34,625 nt of DNA from UBA4421 sp002470275 (GTDB lineage: Bacteria > Pseudomonadota > Gammaproteobacteria > Pseudomonadales > Azotimanducaceae), in NCBI GenBank assembly GCA_913052345.1, contig CAJXDR010000028.1, forward strand, positions 1 through 34,625. The letters are read 5' to 3'. The first letter of the stretch is position 1. Each line of letters starts with the position of its first letter. Shown here piece after piece: positions 1 through 7,909 of this stretch. The position numbers were made by a program, and so were the translations under genes. Below the pieces are notes generated by a model that saw only the letters and a program-made list of their open reading frames with translations, ran no database searches and had not been told where the DNA came from.

Positions 1-1132
1 CGAGGCCGATCTCTCCAAGCGCAAAGGCCGCATTAATTTGTACCCAGGGATCATCCACTTGGAGCAAAGACATTAAGGGCTGGATGGCGCAGGCGCCGTG
101 GGCAGCCAGCCGATAGGCCTCGCTTTCCATAACCACCGCTCGCTCATTCCACCGAATGGGATAGTGCCGGACGTCATCCTTGTTGTTTTCCACCAGACGT
201 AAGTGCTTCTGCTGGCCAGCACAGGCCCCCAAGGCTTGGATCAAAGCCGGAATCTCTTCAGCCTGGGTCGGGGCATAGATATCGCCCAACCGAGCATTGG
301 CCTGGCCGAGTTCCTCGCCATCACCTTCCCGCCGTGACGGGCTAATCGCTGCCTCAGGATCCCGTTGGTCCGCCGCGCCGCGCATCCAGTCCCAGATGTA
401 ACGATAAGCAGGTCCCAAGGCAGCGCTATCCCCTGGGTTCCGCCAGTCGGGGTCGCGATGATTCCAAGTCGCCTCCGCCGGATAGTCCGCCCGGACAAAG
501 ACGAACTTGACCATGTAGCGGTCGTGGTCTGAAAAATTGGGAAACCCTGCATGGGAGATATCAAAGTGGGTCACGATAAATGTCCCAGCCTTAATGAACT
601 CCGGCTGATAGATTTCACGACTCAATACCGGCTTCGTATCGAGATGACTGGCCACCAGAAGCCGGGTGGGCCCCATCTCTGCGTGCACATCATGTGGGTA
701 ATAAAACCCAATCAAATACTTAGGAAGATGATGACGAGACTTGGCCAACGGGCTATGCGCATCCTGATGCCACATGGACGTTGCCGTCGATCCCTTACCC
801 ATCAGATGTTCATCAGTGGCCGCACCAAACTCTGGGGGCCGCTCTCCTACTGGCGTCGTCCGGTGAATGGCGCGATGAGGATGCAATAAATAGTTCGGCC
901 CAAGCAGGGACGTCAGCGCTCCACTGACTCTGCTGCTGCGCAAAATTTCGTGCAGCTGGGGAATCCTCGGCAGGATGTTGTTATTGAGCATGGTCTCATG
1001 CTCGGTCGTCAAACGTAGCTGGGCATCTATTTCTTGATGGAGGGCAGGCGCTTTATCTGCCGAAAGAACGATAAAGCCGTTGACGATAAACGAGGCGACC
1101 TCGTGATCCTCTAAAAGTATAGGTAACGTCAT
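1..1132 (-). CDS. Phytanoyl-CoA dioxygenase-like protein with C-terminal HEAT repeat (3' end outside window)
   Basis: The frame runs open from an ATG at 1132 to the window edge (377 codons seen), so the C-terminus is missing. AAGGA lies about seven bases before the ATG. Residues about 5-215 look like a PhyH-type Fe(II)/2-oxoglutarate dioxygenase. W121-H122-Q123-D124 gives the HxD iron ligands, H194 (context ISHAGFPN) fits the distal histidine, and R205 fits the 2-oxoglutarate-binding arginine. Such enzymes hydroxylate small molecules or lipids; no substrate can be named. After a linker, residues about 340-377 form a HEAT/PBS-lyase-like helical repeat (AIQPLMSLL, then DDPWVQINAAFALGEIG), with more repeats probably outside the window. 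HEAT repeats usually bind proteins, so this looks like an oxygenase fused to a scaffold. The next gene upstream on the same strand is the secreted protein, 136 bases away; co-transcription is possible. The dioxygenase assignment is fairly secure, the role is not. Confidence 0.82.
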   Translation of the reverse strand, partial: MTLPILLEDHEVASFIVNGFIVLSADKAPALHQEIDAQLRLTTEHETMLNNNILPRIPQLHEILRSSRVSGALTSLLGPNYLLHPHRAIHRTTPVGERPPEFGAATDEHLMGKGSTATSMWHQDAHSPLAKSRHHLPKYLIGFYYPHDVHAEMGPTRLLVASHLDTKPVLSREIYQPEFIKAGTFIVTHFDISHAGFPNFSDHDRYMVKFVFVRADYPAEATWNHRDPDWRNPGDSAALGPAYRYIWDWMRGAADQRDPEAAISPSRREGDGEELGQANARLGDIYAPTQAEEIPALIQALGACAGQQKHLRLVENNKDDVRHYPIRWNERAVVMESEAYRLAAHGACAIQPLMSLLQVDDPWVQINAAFALGEIGL

Positions 1133-1268
1133 GACTATCCTTCCGGCTTCAGGGCACGTGTCTGGTGGTTTACGAAGCGGTCACTCTAACATTCCGCCTC
1201 CGCGCGCCGCGCCTCAGGCCACAGGGATTCCCCCAATTTTTCTCGGCCCAACATCCGACTCAGGAGCG

Positions 1269-2306
1269 TCAGCCCTCCCCACCTGCCGCCGCCTGCTCCA
1301 GTCGTCGGGCCCCTCGCAGAATGTTTCCCAGAGCATAGTTACCCTCATGGCAGGCATATTCATAAACCTTCCCTTGGCTGGATGCCCAGCGATATTCACC
1401 GCCCCAGGGTTCGCGCCATATACCGGGATTGGTCACGGTGAAGCGATAGAGCATGCCACCGTCTGACAGCCGGGTCAGGCGCTCTATAACCTCAAGATTT
1501 TTGTCCGCCCCAGAGAGCGCGGGGAACTCCGAAAAATGCTTAGTGCGAATCACCAGCGTTTCTCCCTCCCAGTGCCCAACAGAGTCCCCCAGCCAGGTGC
1601 CAGCGCCGCCGGCACGATGTGCTGCGTTGAGACGAATGATGCGCGCGTCGTGATTCATTTCCGTCAGAATCATCACGTGATCCGGGGTTTGAACGATCCG
1701 TTTGTGGTTGTTGTAGTAGTTGGGGAGCATGGGCGGGCCCGCCGTGGACCTTGACCCCAATAAACAACGCTCCGCCAGCGGGCGCTGCTCGATATCGTCA
1801 TAGGGCCCCTTGGCACCTGGCTCATCAAGCCACCAGGCTGTGCCCGTGTTGCGGCTGCTGTCCAAGTCCTGACTGCGCCATAGCAGACGCCATGCCTGCT
1901 GCATCCCTTGCATTCTCGCCTCACCATAAGCCGTCATGGGTGGGATGCGGCCATTCGCCGGACGGGTCAAAATCGACGTACGAAATTTTCCGTCGATGGA
2001 TACTGCTGATGCACCTCGATCAATCCAAAAAAGATTGTATCCACCCACGCGCCCTCCCTTCGCGGGCGCGCTGCGATTGGGATCACTCGCGGCGTTAGCG
2101 CTTTCGGTGAAGGCCTGGAAACGCTGGGCCACGGCCTCACCCTCCACCTGGGGGAGATATAAAAACTCTCCATACTTGGGCGGACGCTCCAGGGGCGTCA
2201 GGGTTCCAGTGTCGAAGGTCCCGCTTAAATCTGTCGCGGCCCACGCCGGAAAGGTAAGAACAAAGGCGCCAAAAATTGGGAAAACCAAACGTCGCCACTT
2301 TTGCAT
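1269..2306 (-). CDS. Secreted protein of unknown function
   Basis: The frame can be extended to 2387, but I choose the ATG at 2306. It follows AAGGA by eight bases and starts directly with a signal peptide: basic MQKWRR, a hydrophobic stretch, then a likely cleavage after AWA near residue 23. The resulting 345-residue protein should be exported to the periplasm. It resembles a family of uncharacterised exported proteins, recognised here from NGRIPPMT, a YNNHKRIVQTPDHVMIL segment, NHDARII, GHWEGETLVI and a C-terminal EYACHEGNYALGNIL. I know no defined activity for that family. The conserved His, Asp and Glu positions could be an active or metal site, but this is speculation. Its neighbours are a dioxygenase-like gene downstream on the same strand and a TonB-dependent receptor upstream in the opposite direction, so a role with an imported compound is possible but unproven. 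Confidence 0.85.
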   Translation of the reverse strand: MQKWRRLVFPIFGAFVLTFPAWAATDLSGTFDTGTLTPLERPPKYGEFLYLPQVEGEAVAQRFQAFTESANAASDPNRSAPAKGGRVGGYNLFWIDRGASAVSIDGKFRTSILTRPANGRIPPMTAYGEARMQGMQQAWRLLWRSQDLDSSRNTGTAWWLDEPGAKGPYDDIEQRPLAERCLLGSRSTAGPPMLPNYYNNHKRIVQTPDHVMILTEMNHDARIIRLNAAHRAGGAGTWLGDSVGHWEGETLVIRTKHFSEFPALSGADKNLEVIERLTRLSDGGMLYRFTVTNPGIWREPWGGEYRWASSQGKVYEYACHEGNYALGNILRGARRLEQAAAGGEG

Positions 2307-2852
2307 GGAGATGTCCTTATTTTTTGTATCAGATGGCACTGTTACTGACGAGGCAGGCGTCCAACCCTGCCATGAGCATCTTTTCATCTGCCAGGACCAA
2401 GGATGGCCTTGCGGCTTTGCTCACTAGGGAGGCATCAGCAGGGGAACCTGGGTTCACCGTGCTGAGCAAGGGTAAGATTCTATAGTCTCAAGAGCGAATT
2501 CTACAAAGAAACGTGGCCGGGAGATCAGGATTTTCGACGCGCGGGCACTCTCTTCTGTACAGATAGGCGCATCAGCGTCTGTCACTTTTTTGTAATCAGC
2601 TACAGGCCCCAAAATAGGGCGTATTTGACCCAAAAATAGGCCCTCATTGCATCTTGCCCCAAAAAATGAACCGAAATTGAGCAAAATTTGCTGTAATTGG
2701 CGAAATTTAACCCTTTTTTCACAAATTCTTAACATTTAAAGCGGCTTACTTTTTGCATCACTCTTCAGTGGACGTAATGCTGGAGATTGCCCGTTGGCGT
2801 AAAAATGAGCTCAACGTCCGTGCTTATCACTAAAAAGAAAGGATAAAACCTG
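2307..2852. other. AT-rich divergent intergenic region, 546 bases
   Basis: This is the only gap over 300 bases. It separates the secreted-protein gene (minus) from the TonB-dependent receptor (plus) and must hold both promoters. From about 2600 to 2740 it is markedly richer in A/T than the rest of the window. It contains A-tracts near 2611, 2632, 2660, 2683 and 2703, three of them in the repeated context CCCAAAA. No tRNA or convincing gene was seen. A 93-codon minus-strand reading frame (2454-2735) has no family resemblance and I treat it as chance. Confidence 0.7.
2707..2735 (+). promoter_or_regulatory. Candidate sigma70-type promoter of the TonB-dependent receptor gene
   Basis: TTAACC (2707-2712) and TAACAT (2730-2735) are 17 bases apart, each matching four of six consensus positions. 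The site lies just downstream of the phased A-tracts and about 117 bases before the receptor ATG. It is a reading by eye with no start-site support. Confidence 0.3.
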
Positions 2853-5800
2853 ATGCCTCAACAACAAAGAAGACCGATCGCGCTGACGATGATCGTCACC
2901 GCCATGGTCGCTTCTTTCTTGACACCCACCTCCGTTCTTGCGGAAAAGGGTGCCGTTATCGAAGAAGTGATCGTCACTGGGTCGCGCATCGCTCGCGACC
3001 CCAACCTCACTGGTGCCCAACCCGTACAGGGTTTTGATGCTCAGGCTATATCTGAGGCTGGTGAATTTTCGTTAGCTGACCTGTTAAACGATATCCCAGC
3101 CCTCGCAGGCTCCATCAGTCAGGAGATGTCAATTACAGATGCTCCGGACGGAGCCAACCTGCTCGACCTCAGGAATCTTGGCGTCAGCCGTACGCTTACC
3201 CTGGTGAACGGTCGCCGTCACGTTGGCGGCCTGCAGGGGTCTTCCGCAGTGGATATAGGCTCCATCTCCCAGCTCATGATCGAGAAGGTCGAAGTTCTGA
3301 CCGGTGGCGCGTCCGCAGTTTACGGCGCTGATGCGGTGACTGGCGTGGTGAACATCATTCTGAAGGACAGCTTTGAAGGATTCGAACTGGACGTCAGTCG
3401 AGCCGTCAGCTCTGAACGAGATGGTCATCAGGGTACGATCGCTGCGATGTGGGGCAAAAACATTGCCGATGGCCGAGGCAACATCACTCTGGCCGTTGAT
3501 TTCAGTAACGACTCAGGATTGAGCATGGGCTCACGCCCGGGCGCGACCTACGGCACCGGTGACGACTGGTCGAACCCAGCTTTTCGTTTTCAAAATGGCG
3601 ACATTGGCTCGGCCACGCCTAACTTCGCTGCCTACTATGACTACGCGGCCACTGGCCTGATCCCAGTAGGACTGAGCATTCCGTCGGCGGATGACTTCGT
3701 CAGCGACTATAATGCTTCTTTCCCAAGCGCCCCCATTTCGGCAGCATCACTTACCGCTGCGGAGCAGGCTCTAATTACCCAGGCAGCGAATGCCTTCCCG
3801 CGGGCCATTTACCCTGAGGGCACTTTCTCCATCACCTCGGGATACGGCTATGTCATCCCTGGCAACCCATTCACCTTTGCTGGCTTTGATCCCGACGTTG
3901 CCATTGACCTCAATGGCAACGGCACCAACGACTGCGTTGAATCGTTCGCTGGATATAACTCTGTCTTCGGCGCAGCGTCCTTCGGCGTTGTCGGCGGATG
4001 CTGGGCCCAACAGGCCGACGGCACCTTCGATGTGACGGAAGACGGGCTGGTCGCCGGCAACTTCAATGGCTTCGGTGGTTCATCAATGGATGTTTTTCTC
4101 CAGGATGAAGGTGTTTTCCTACTCCCGGACGATAAGACCGCCATCAATCTAAACGGCAAATACGACTTTAGCGACAGCATGACCGGCTTCGCCGAAATTA
4201 AGTATGTTGAACAAAGTACTACCAGCTCTGGAGGCTCCAATTCTTTTTGGGACCTGCTGTTCGGTGCCGATGATAACCCTTACCTCCCCGAATTCATTCA
4301 GGGTGTCGCGGCTGAGACGGGCGGTGTCGCTATCACCGTTGACCCGATTTACTTCGGTTCTCAAGACATCACTGAACGCGAAACGGTTCGGGCGGTCTTC
4401 GGTATCGAAGGTGAGCTAGATAACGGCATGGGATACGAGGCCAGCATCAACTACGGCAAGCATACGAGGGACAGCGAAAGCTCAAATCAAGTCATCGTTG
4501 ACCGCTTCTTTGCGGCCATTGATGCCACCACCGACCCTGCTACCGGCGAGCCCGCCTGTCGGTCGTCCGTGGACCCAACAGCTCCGGCACTCAATACCCC
4601 ATTTGGCATCCCCTCTTACGATGATGGCTACTTCAGCTTCGTCCCAGGTGATGGCCAGTGTGCTCCTCTCAACCTTTGGGGTGGCGCGGATGGACCGAGC
4701 CAGGCTGCTAAGGACTTCGTGCTTACCAATGACTTCAGCAAGCTCGAACTTGAGCAGCTGGTTGTGTCCGCGAGCATCACTGGCGACTCCGAAGCCTTCT
4801 TCGTATTGCCTGGCGGAGCCGTCAATTACGCGATCGGCATGGAATATCGAGAAGAAGAATCCACAGCGATGTTCTCTACCTGGTCACAGGGCATCTTGCC
4901 CGAGGGCTCAAATTACGCTGCGGGAACAAACATTGCCGACTACTCGTCCAACGGTTCTTTGATCTTCGACCCAGGCCTGGCTAGCAACAATGAATCCGGC
5001 TCCTATGACGTCACCGAGCTGTTTGTTGAGGTATCCCTGCCGATTATCTCAGACCTACCCGGCGCCAGAGAGCTGTCGATCGATTTGGCCGGACGATTCT
5101 CGGACTACAGCACCATCGATACGACGTCCACTTGGCGTGCAACGCTGGTTTATGCGCCCATTGATGATTTCTCAATTAGGGCAACGGTATCTGAGGCGGT
5201 CCGTGCGCCAAACATTACCGAGCTGTTCGGGCCGGTTACCGGTGCAACGTTCAGACCCACAGATCCTTGTGGTGCGACCTACATCGCCGGATTGGAAGCT
5301 GACCTCGCTGCCAACGTACAGGCAAACTGCGTCACCTACTTCCAGGGCATTGGTTTAGACCCCTTTGTTGATGGTGAATATGCCTTCGCTGACCCACTCT
5401 CGGCACGCTTTGGCGGACTCACTGGCGGTAACCCAGATCTCCTGGAAGAAACCGCAGAAACGCTGACTTACGGCATAACCTTTACGCCGTCCTTTGTGCC
5501 TGGATTGGCCCTCACCCTGGACTACTGGGACATCACTATCGATGACGCGATTACAACGGTGCGCGCGGACGATATTGTGTTGGGCTGTTATCAAGGTGCC
5601 GCACTTAACAATCAGTTTTGTGATCTGTTCTCCCGCAACACGGACAGCACCAGCCTACAGTTCGGCGGTTTCAACTTTATGCGAACAGGCCAGCTCAACT
5701 ACGCGAAGTTCGAGACAGACGGCTACGATCTGACGGCCTCCTATGACTTCACCTACGGGGAGCATGCCTTCCAGGCGCAGGTAATGGCGACTAAGGTAAA

Positions 5801-6185
5801 TGACAACATTCAATACGCCAACCCGCTTGATCTCACTGAGCAGGATCCGGAGCTAGAGGAGCTAAAGACACCAGAGATGGCCGGTAACGCTTCCCTGCGC
5901 TATAGCAATGGGCCTCTGATGCTCAAGTGGCGCGGCCAATATCTCGGCGAGATGTTGCTCGGTGGCGTTGAGCAAGAAACCTACGCCACCCTGTTCGGGC
6001 CTTCTGTGCTTATGGGCGATATGTGGATTCACAATATCAGTGGTTCTTACACCGTGAACGATAGCACCACGCTATCCTTTGGTGTGCAGAATCTTACCGA
6101 CGAACAGCCCTTCATCACGGAAAATGCTTACCCGGTCAGCCCTCGCGGCACCATGTACTGGGCAGGCTTTAACCTCCAGCTCTAG
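2853..6185 (+). CDS. TonB-dependent outer membrane receptor
   Basis: At 1110 residues this is a large TonB-dependent receptor, which imports scarce ligands across the outer membrane using energy from TonB-ExbBD. The start is supported by AAGGA nine bases upstream and by a signal peptide ending near VLA (residue 30). Mature residues about 36-46 (EEVIVTGSRI) form the usual TonB-box region. The plug domain follows: LADLLNDIPAL, LGVSRTLTLVNGRR, then VEVLTGGASAVYGADAVTGVVNI. The rest alternates strands and long Gly/Asp-rich loops, as in a 22-stranded barrel, and ends with MYWAGFNLQL. Paired cysteines in the extracellular-looking parts (for example GCYQGAALNNQFC) suggest loop disulfides. The ligand is unknown: no siderophore or sugar genes are adjacent. 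It is probably monocistronic, since a strong terminator follows immediately. Confidence 0.96.
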   Translation: MPQQQRRPIALTMIVTAMVASFLTPTSVLAEKGAVIEEVIVTGSRIARDPNLTGAQPVQGFDAQAISEAGEFSLADLLNDIPALAGSISQEMSITDAPDGANLLDLRNLGVSRTLTLVNGRRHVGGLQGSSAVDIGSISQLMIEKVEVLTGGASAVYGADAVTGVVNIILKDSFEGFELDVSRAVSSERDGHQGTIAAMWGKNIADGRGNITLAVDFSNDSGLSMGSRPGATYGTGDDWSNPAFRFQNGDIGSATPNFAAYYDYAATGLIPVGLSIPSADDFVSDYNASFPSAPISAASLTAAEQALITQAANAFPRAIYPEGTFSITSGYGYVIPGNPFTFAGFDPDVAIDLNGNGTNDCVESFAGYNSVFGAASFGVVGGCWAQQADGTFDVTEDGLVAGNFNGFGGSSMDVFLQDEGVFLLPDDKTAINLNGKYDFSDSMTGFAEIKYVEQSTTSSGGSNSFWDLLFGADDNPYLPEFIQGVAAETGGVAITVDPIYFGSQDITERETVRAVFGIEGELDNGMGYEASINYGKHTRDSESSNQVIVDRFFAAIDATTDPATGEPACRSSVDPTAPALNTPFGIPSYDDGYFSFVPGDGQCAPLNLWGGADGPSQAAKDFVLTNDFSKLELEQLVVSASITGDSEAFFVLPGGAVNYAIGMEYREEESTAMFSTWSQGILPEGSNYAAGTNIADYSSNGSLIFDPGLASNNESGSYDVTELFVEVSLPIISDLPGARELSIDLAGRFSDYSTIDTTSTWRATLVYAPIDDFSIRATVSEAVRAPNITELFGPVTGATFRPTDPCGATYIAGLEADLAANVQANCVTYFQGIGLDPFVDGEYAFADPLSARFGGLTGGNPDLLEETAETLTYGITFTPSFVPGLALTLDYWDITIDDAITTVRADDIVLGCYQGAALNNQFCDLFSRNTDSTSLQFGGFNFMRTGQLNYAKFETDGYDLTASYDFTYGEHAFQAQVMATKVNDNIQYANPLDLTEQDPELEELKTPEMAGNASLRYSNGPLMLKWRGQYLGEMLLGGVEQETYATLFGPSVLMGDMWIHNISGSYTVNDSTTLSFGVQNLTDEQPFITENAYPVSPRGTMYWAGFNLQL

Positions 6186-6205
6186 CCTCAGCAGCTAGGC
6201 CCGCT

Positions 6206-6241
6206 AAGGGGACTGCAGACTACTGCAGTCCCCTTTTTTTT
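6206..6241 (+). terminator. Rho-independent terminator after the TonB-dependent receptor
   Basis: A perfect 13-base-pair stem (AAGGGGACTGCAG, loop ACTA, CTGCAGTCCCCTT) runs straight into eight T residues. It begins 20 bases after the receptor stop codon. The strength of the stem and the U-tract make this the clearest terminator in the window, and it isolates the receptor from the small barrel gene. Confidence 0.95.
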
Positions 6242-6370
6242 GGGCGAATGCCGATAGAACATTCCCCCGCCGCAGGGCTGGCATCTTTGGGTTAAATTGT
6301 GACGCAGTCGACCTCCGGCACTGCCCAAATCCGCTAAATTCAAAACTCAGACACTCTGAGGAGAACGCGG

Positions 6371-6883
6371 ATGCAATCACACTACTTCGTGCTACTGAGC
6401 GGCCTTCTGAGCCTGGGTTGCTTAGGCACTGCCCAGGCAGATGAAGCGGATCATTTTTACGTCGAGGGCACTTATTTTCACATCAGCGCGGAACTTGACC
6501 CGGGAGAGGTTAATCTGGGCCTTTTCGGCGTCAACCTGGGATACCAATTTAGCAACTACCTGGCGGCGGAGGTTCTTCTGACTGTCGGCATTGGCGACGA
6601 TGATTACGAAGAAGTGACACTGGAATATGATCATGTGGTGGGCGTCGTGTTAAAACCCATGATGCGCTTCGGTGACCAGTTCAAAGGCTATTTAAAATTG
6701 GGCTACTCATCGATGGAGGCGACAGCGTCAAGCGAAAACTTCAGCTTCACAGAAGATCAGTCCGGTTTTTTATGGGGCGCGGGTATCGAAATGGACTTTA
6801 GCGAGAGCCTCTATGGCGGATTAGGCTACATTGATATCGACGGCGATGACGGTTTTTCCGCTGCCCTCGGCTATCGCCTCTGA
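6371..6883 (+). CDS. Small outer membrane beta-barrel protein (OmpA/OmpW-like porin fold)
   Basis: The 170-residue product starts with a clear signal peptide (cleavage after AQA, residue 23) and GAGGAG lies a few bases before the ATG. The mature part is a run of amphipathic strands with aromatic and Gly residues and short Asp-rich turns, for example VNLGYQFSNYLAAEVLL, FKGYLKLGYSSMEA, FLWGAGIEMDF and LYGGLGYID, ending in AALGYRL. This matches the eight-stranded outer-membrane-protein beta-barrel type (about 150 mature residues). No OmpA peptidoglycan-binding domain is present. The function is unknown; such proteins are often structural or adhesion-related. It faces the SDR-like gene tail to tail across about 100 bases. 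No T-rich terminator follows; the region holds only a weak six-base-pair hairpin near 6919. Confidence 0.88.
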   Translation: MQSHYFVLLSGLLSLGCLGTAQADEADHFYVEGTYFHISAELDPGEVNLGLFGVNLGYQFSNYLAAEVLLTVGIGDDDYEEVTLEYDHVVGVVLKPMMRFGDQFKGYLKLGYSSMEATASSENFSFTEDQSGFLWGAGIEMDFSESLYGGLGYIDIDGDDGFSAALGYRL

Positions 6884-6982
6884 GACGGTCCACATGGCTA
6901 TCTAATGCCCCCGCCCAGGCCAAGCGATGCTTGGGCGACGCAGGGCTGTGGTTTTGCCTTCTTCCTCCGAGGTCTCCCAGCC

Positions 6983-7747
6983 CTAATGGTTCCACCAGGG
7001 CAGGTCGGAGAATGTTCTGATGTCCAGCTCGTGAGTCCAAACTGAACGATGCTGTTGGGCGAGATGGAAGTAAGTATCCGCAATTTTCTCAGGGAGCATG
7101 AGCCCGTCATGCTCCATCCCCTTGCTCTCTCTTAATGCCTGAAAGCGCTCGGCGCCCAGCATCTTGCCCAAGGTATCTGGCGCATCTACCGCACCATCAA
7201 TCACAATATGCGCCACATGAATACCCCTTGGCGAAAACTGGGCATTCAGCGATTGGCAGAGCATCCGTCGCCCCCCCATTGCTGCGGCATGGGAGTGCTG
7301 ACCGGCATTACCACGCACGGCTGCGGTAGCCGATGTCACCAGGAGTGTGCCCTGACCCCGATCCTCCATGTGGGGGAAGACTGCCTGAGCAGTGCGAAAT
7401 AGCGCGAAGGTCGCCATGCGCCAGCCCAGTTCAAACGCCTTGTAGGAGGTATCGTAAAGGCTGCGATCACCGATCTGAGCACCGAGATTAAAGACCACCA
7501 CCTGGATCGGCCCAATCTCACGCTCCACCTGGGCAATGCGCTCCTCTATCGCATCCTCCTCGATGGCATTCAGAAGAAATCCGGACGCCACGCCGCCGTC
7601 GGCTTCAATGCCGGATACCAAGCGGTCCAGGCCCTCTTGATCGCTGCGGCGACAGAGCACCGCGTGGTAGCCCTCCGCCGCGAAACGTCGACCCACGTTG
7701 CCACCAATGCCCGCCCCGGCACCCAGCACTAAACAAACTGGCTTCAT
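6983..7747 (-). CDS. SDR-fold protein lacking the catalytic Tyr and Lys
   Basis: The 254-residue product has the short-chain dehydrogenase Rossmann fold. Its N-terminal nucleotide-binding motif is GAGAGIG (G9-G15), and VVFNLGA stands where NNAG is usual. Serine S139 (VTSATAAV) sits where the catalytic serine belongs. The YxxxK motif expected 13-18 residues later is absent: the segment reads GQHSHAAAMGGRRML, so the Tyr position is His or Ser and the Lys position is M157. The C-terminal PRGIHVAHIVIDGAVD matches a subgroup of SDR proteins that I recall as often lacking the Tyr. Cofactor binding is likely, whereas classical dehydrogenase activity is doubtful. AGGGGA precedes the ATG by eight bases. 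The gene is divergent from the thiolase-like gene, which suggests a shared role in acyl metabolism. Confidence 0.88.
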   Translation of the reverse strand: MKPVCLVLGAGAGIGGNVGRRFAAEGYHAVLCRRSDQEGLDRLVSGIEADGGVASGFLLNAIEEDAIEERIAQVEREIGPIQVVVFNLGAQIGDRSLYDTSYKAFELGWRMATFALFRTAQAVFPHMEDRGQGTLLVTSATAAVRGNAGQHSHAAAMGGRRMLCQSLNAQFSPRGIHVAHIVIDGAVDAPDTLGKMLGAERFQALRESKGMEHDGLMLPEKIADTYFHLAQQHRSVWTHELDIRTFSDLPWWNH

Positions 7748-7771
7748 CCGATTTCCCCTATCAAAACATTC

Positions 7772-7788
7772 GCTACCGAAACGTTAGC
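7772..7788. promoter_or_regulatory. Imperfect palindrome, possible operator
   Basis: GCTACCG-AAA-CGTTAGC is a 17-base inverted repeat with one mismatch. It sits 25 bases before the SDR-like gene's ATG, in the gap shared with the divergent thiolase-like gene. The size and symmetry fit a TetR-type operator, but no regulator gene is adjacent, so the function is inferred only from position. Confidence 0.3.
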
Positions 7789-7909
7789 CGATCTTGGTTG
7801 CCACCGCGACCTTGCCGAGAAGAACCTTCCTCCTGGCTGCCGGGACCCAAGGCCCCGTGTATACTTGGCTCCTTCCCGACCCCGCCAGGGCACGACCAAG
7901 GAAAACCGC

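Noticed and set aside
241..564. 107-codon minus-strand frame within the dioxygenase region
   Set aside because: The real gene is another minus-strand frame that runs open to the window edge and shows WHQD and HEAT motifs.
1936..2427. 163-codon plus-strand frame opposite the secreted-protein gene
   Set aside because: The minus-strand gene has a signal peptide and a recognisable family pattern; the plus frame has neither.
2454..2735. 93-codon minus-strand reading frame in the AT-rich gap
   Set aside because: No family resemblance, no good ribosome site, and it overlaps the phased A-tracts and the likely receptor promoter.
6914..6940. Hairpin CCAAGC-GAT-GCTTGG between convergent genes
   Set aside because: Only six base pairs and no T-tract; not enough for a terminator call.
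7857..7872. TATACT before the thiolase-like gene as a promoter
   Set aside because: The -10 is good, but no acceptable -35 lies 16-18 bases upstream and it is not an extended -10.
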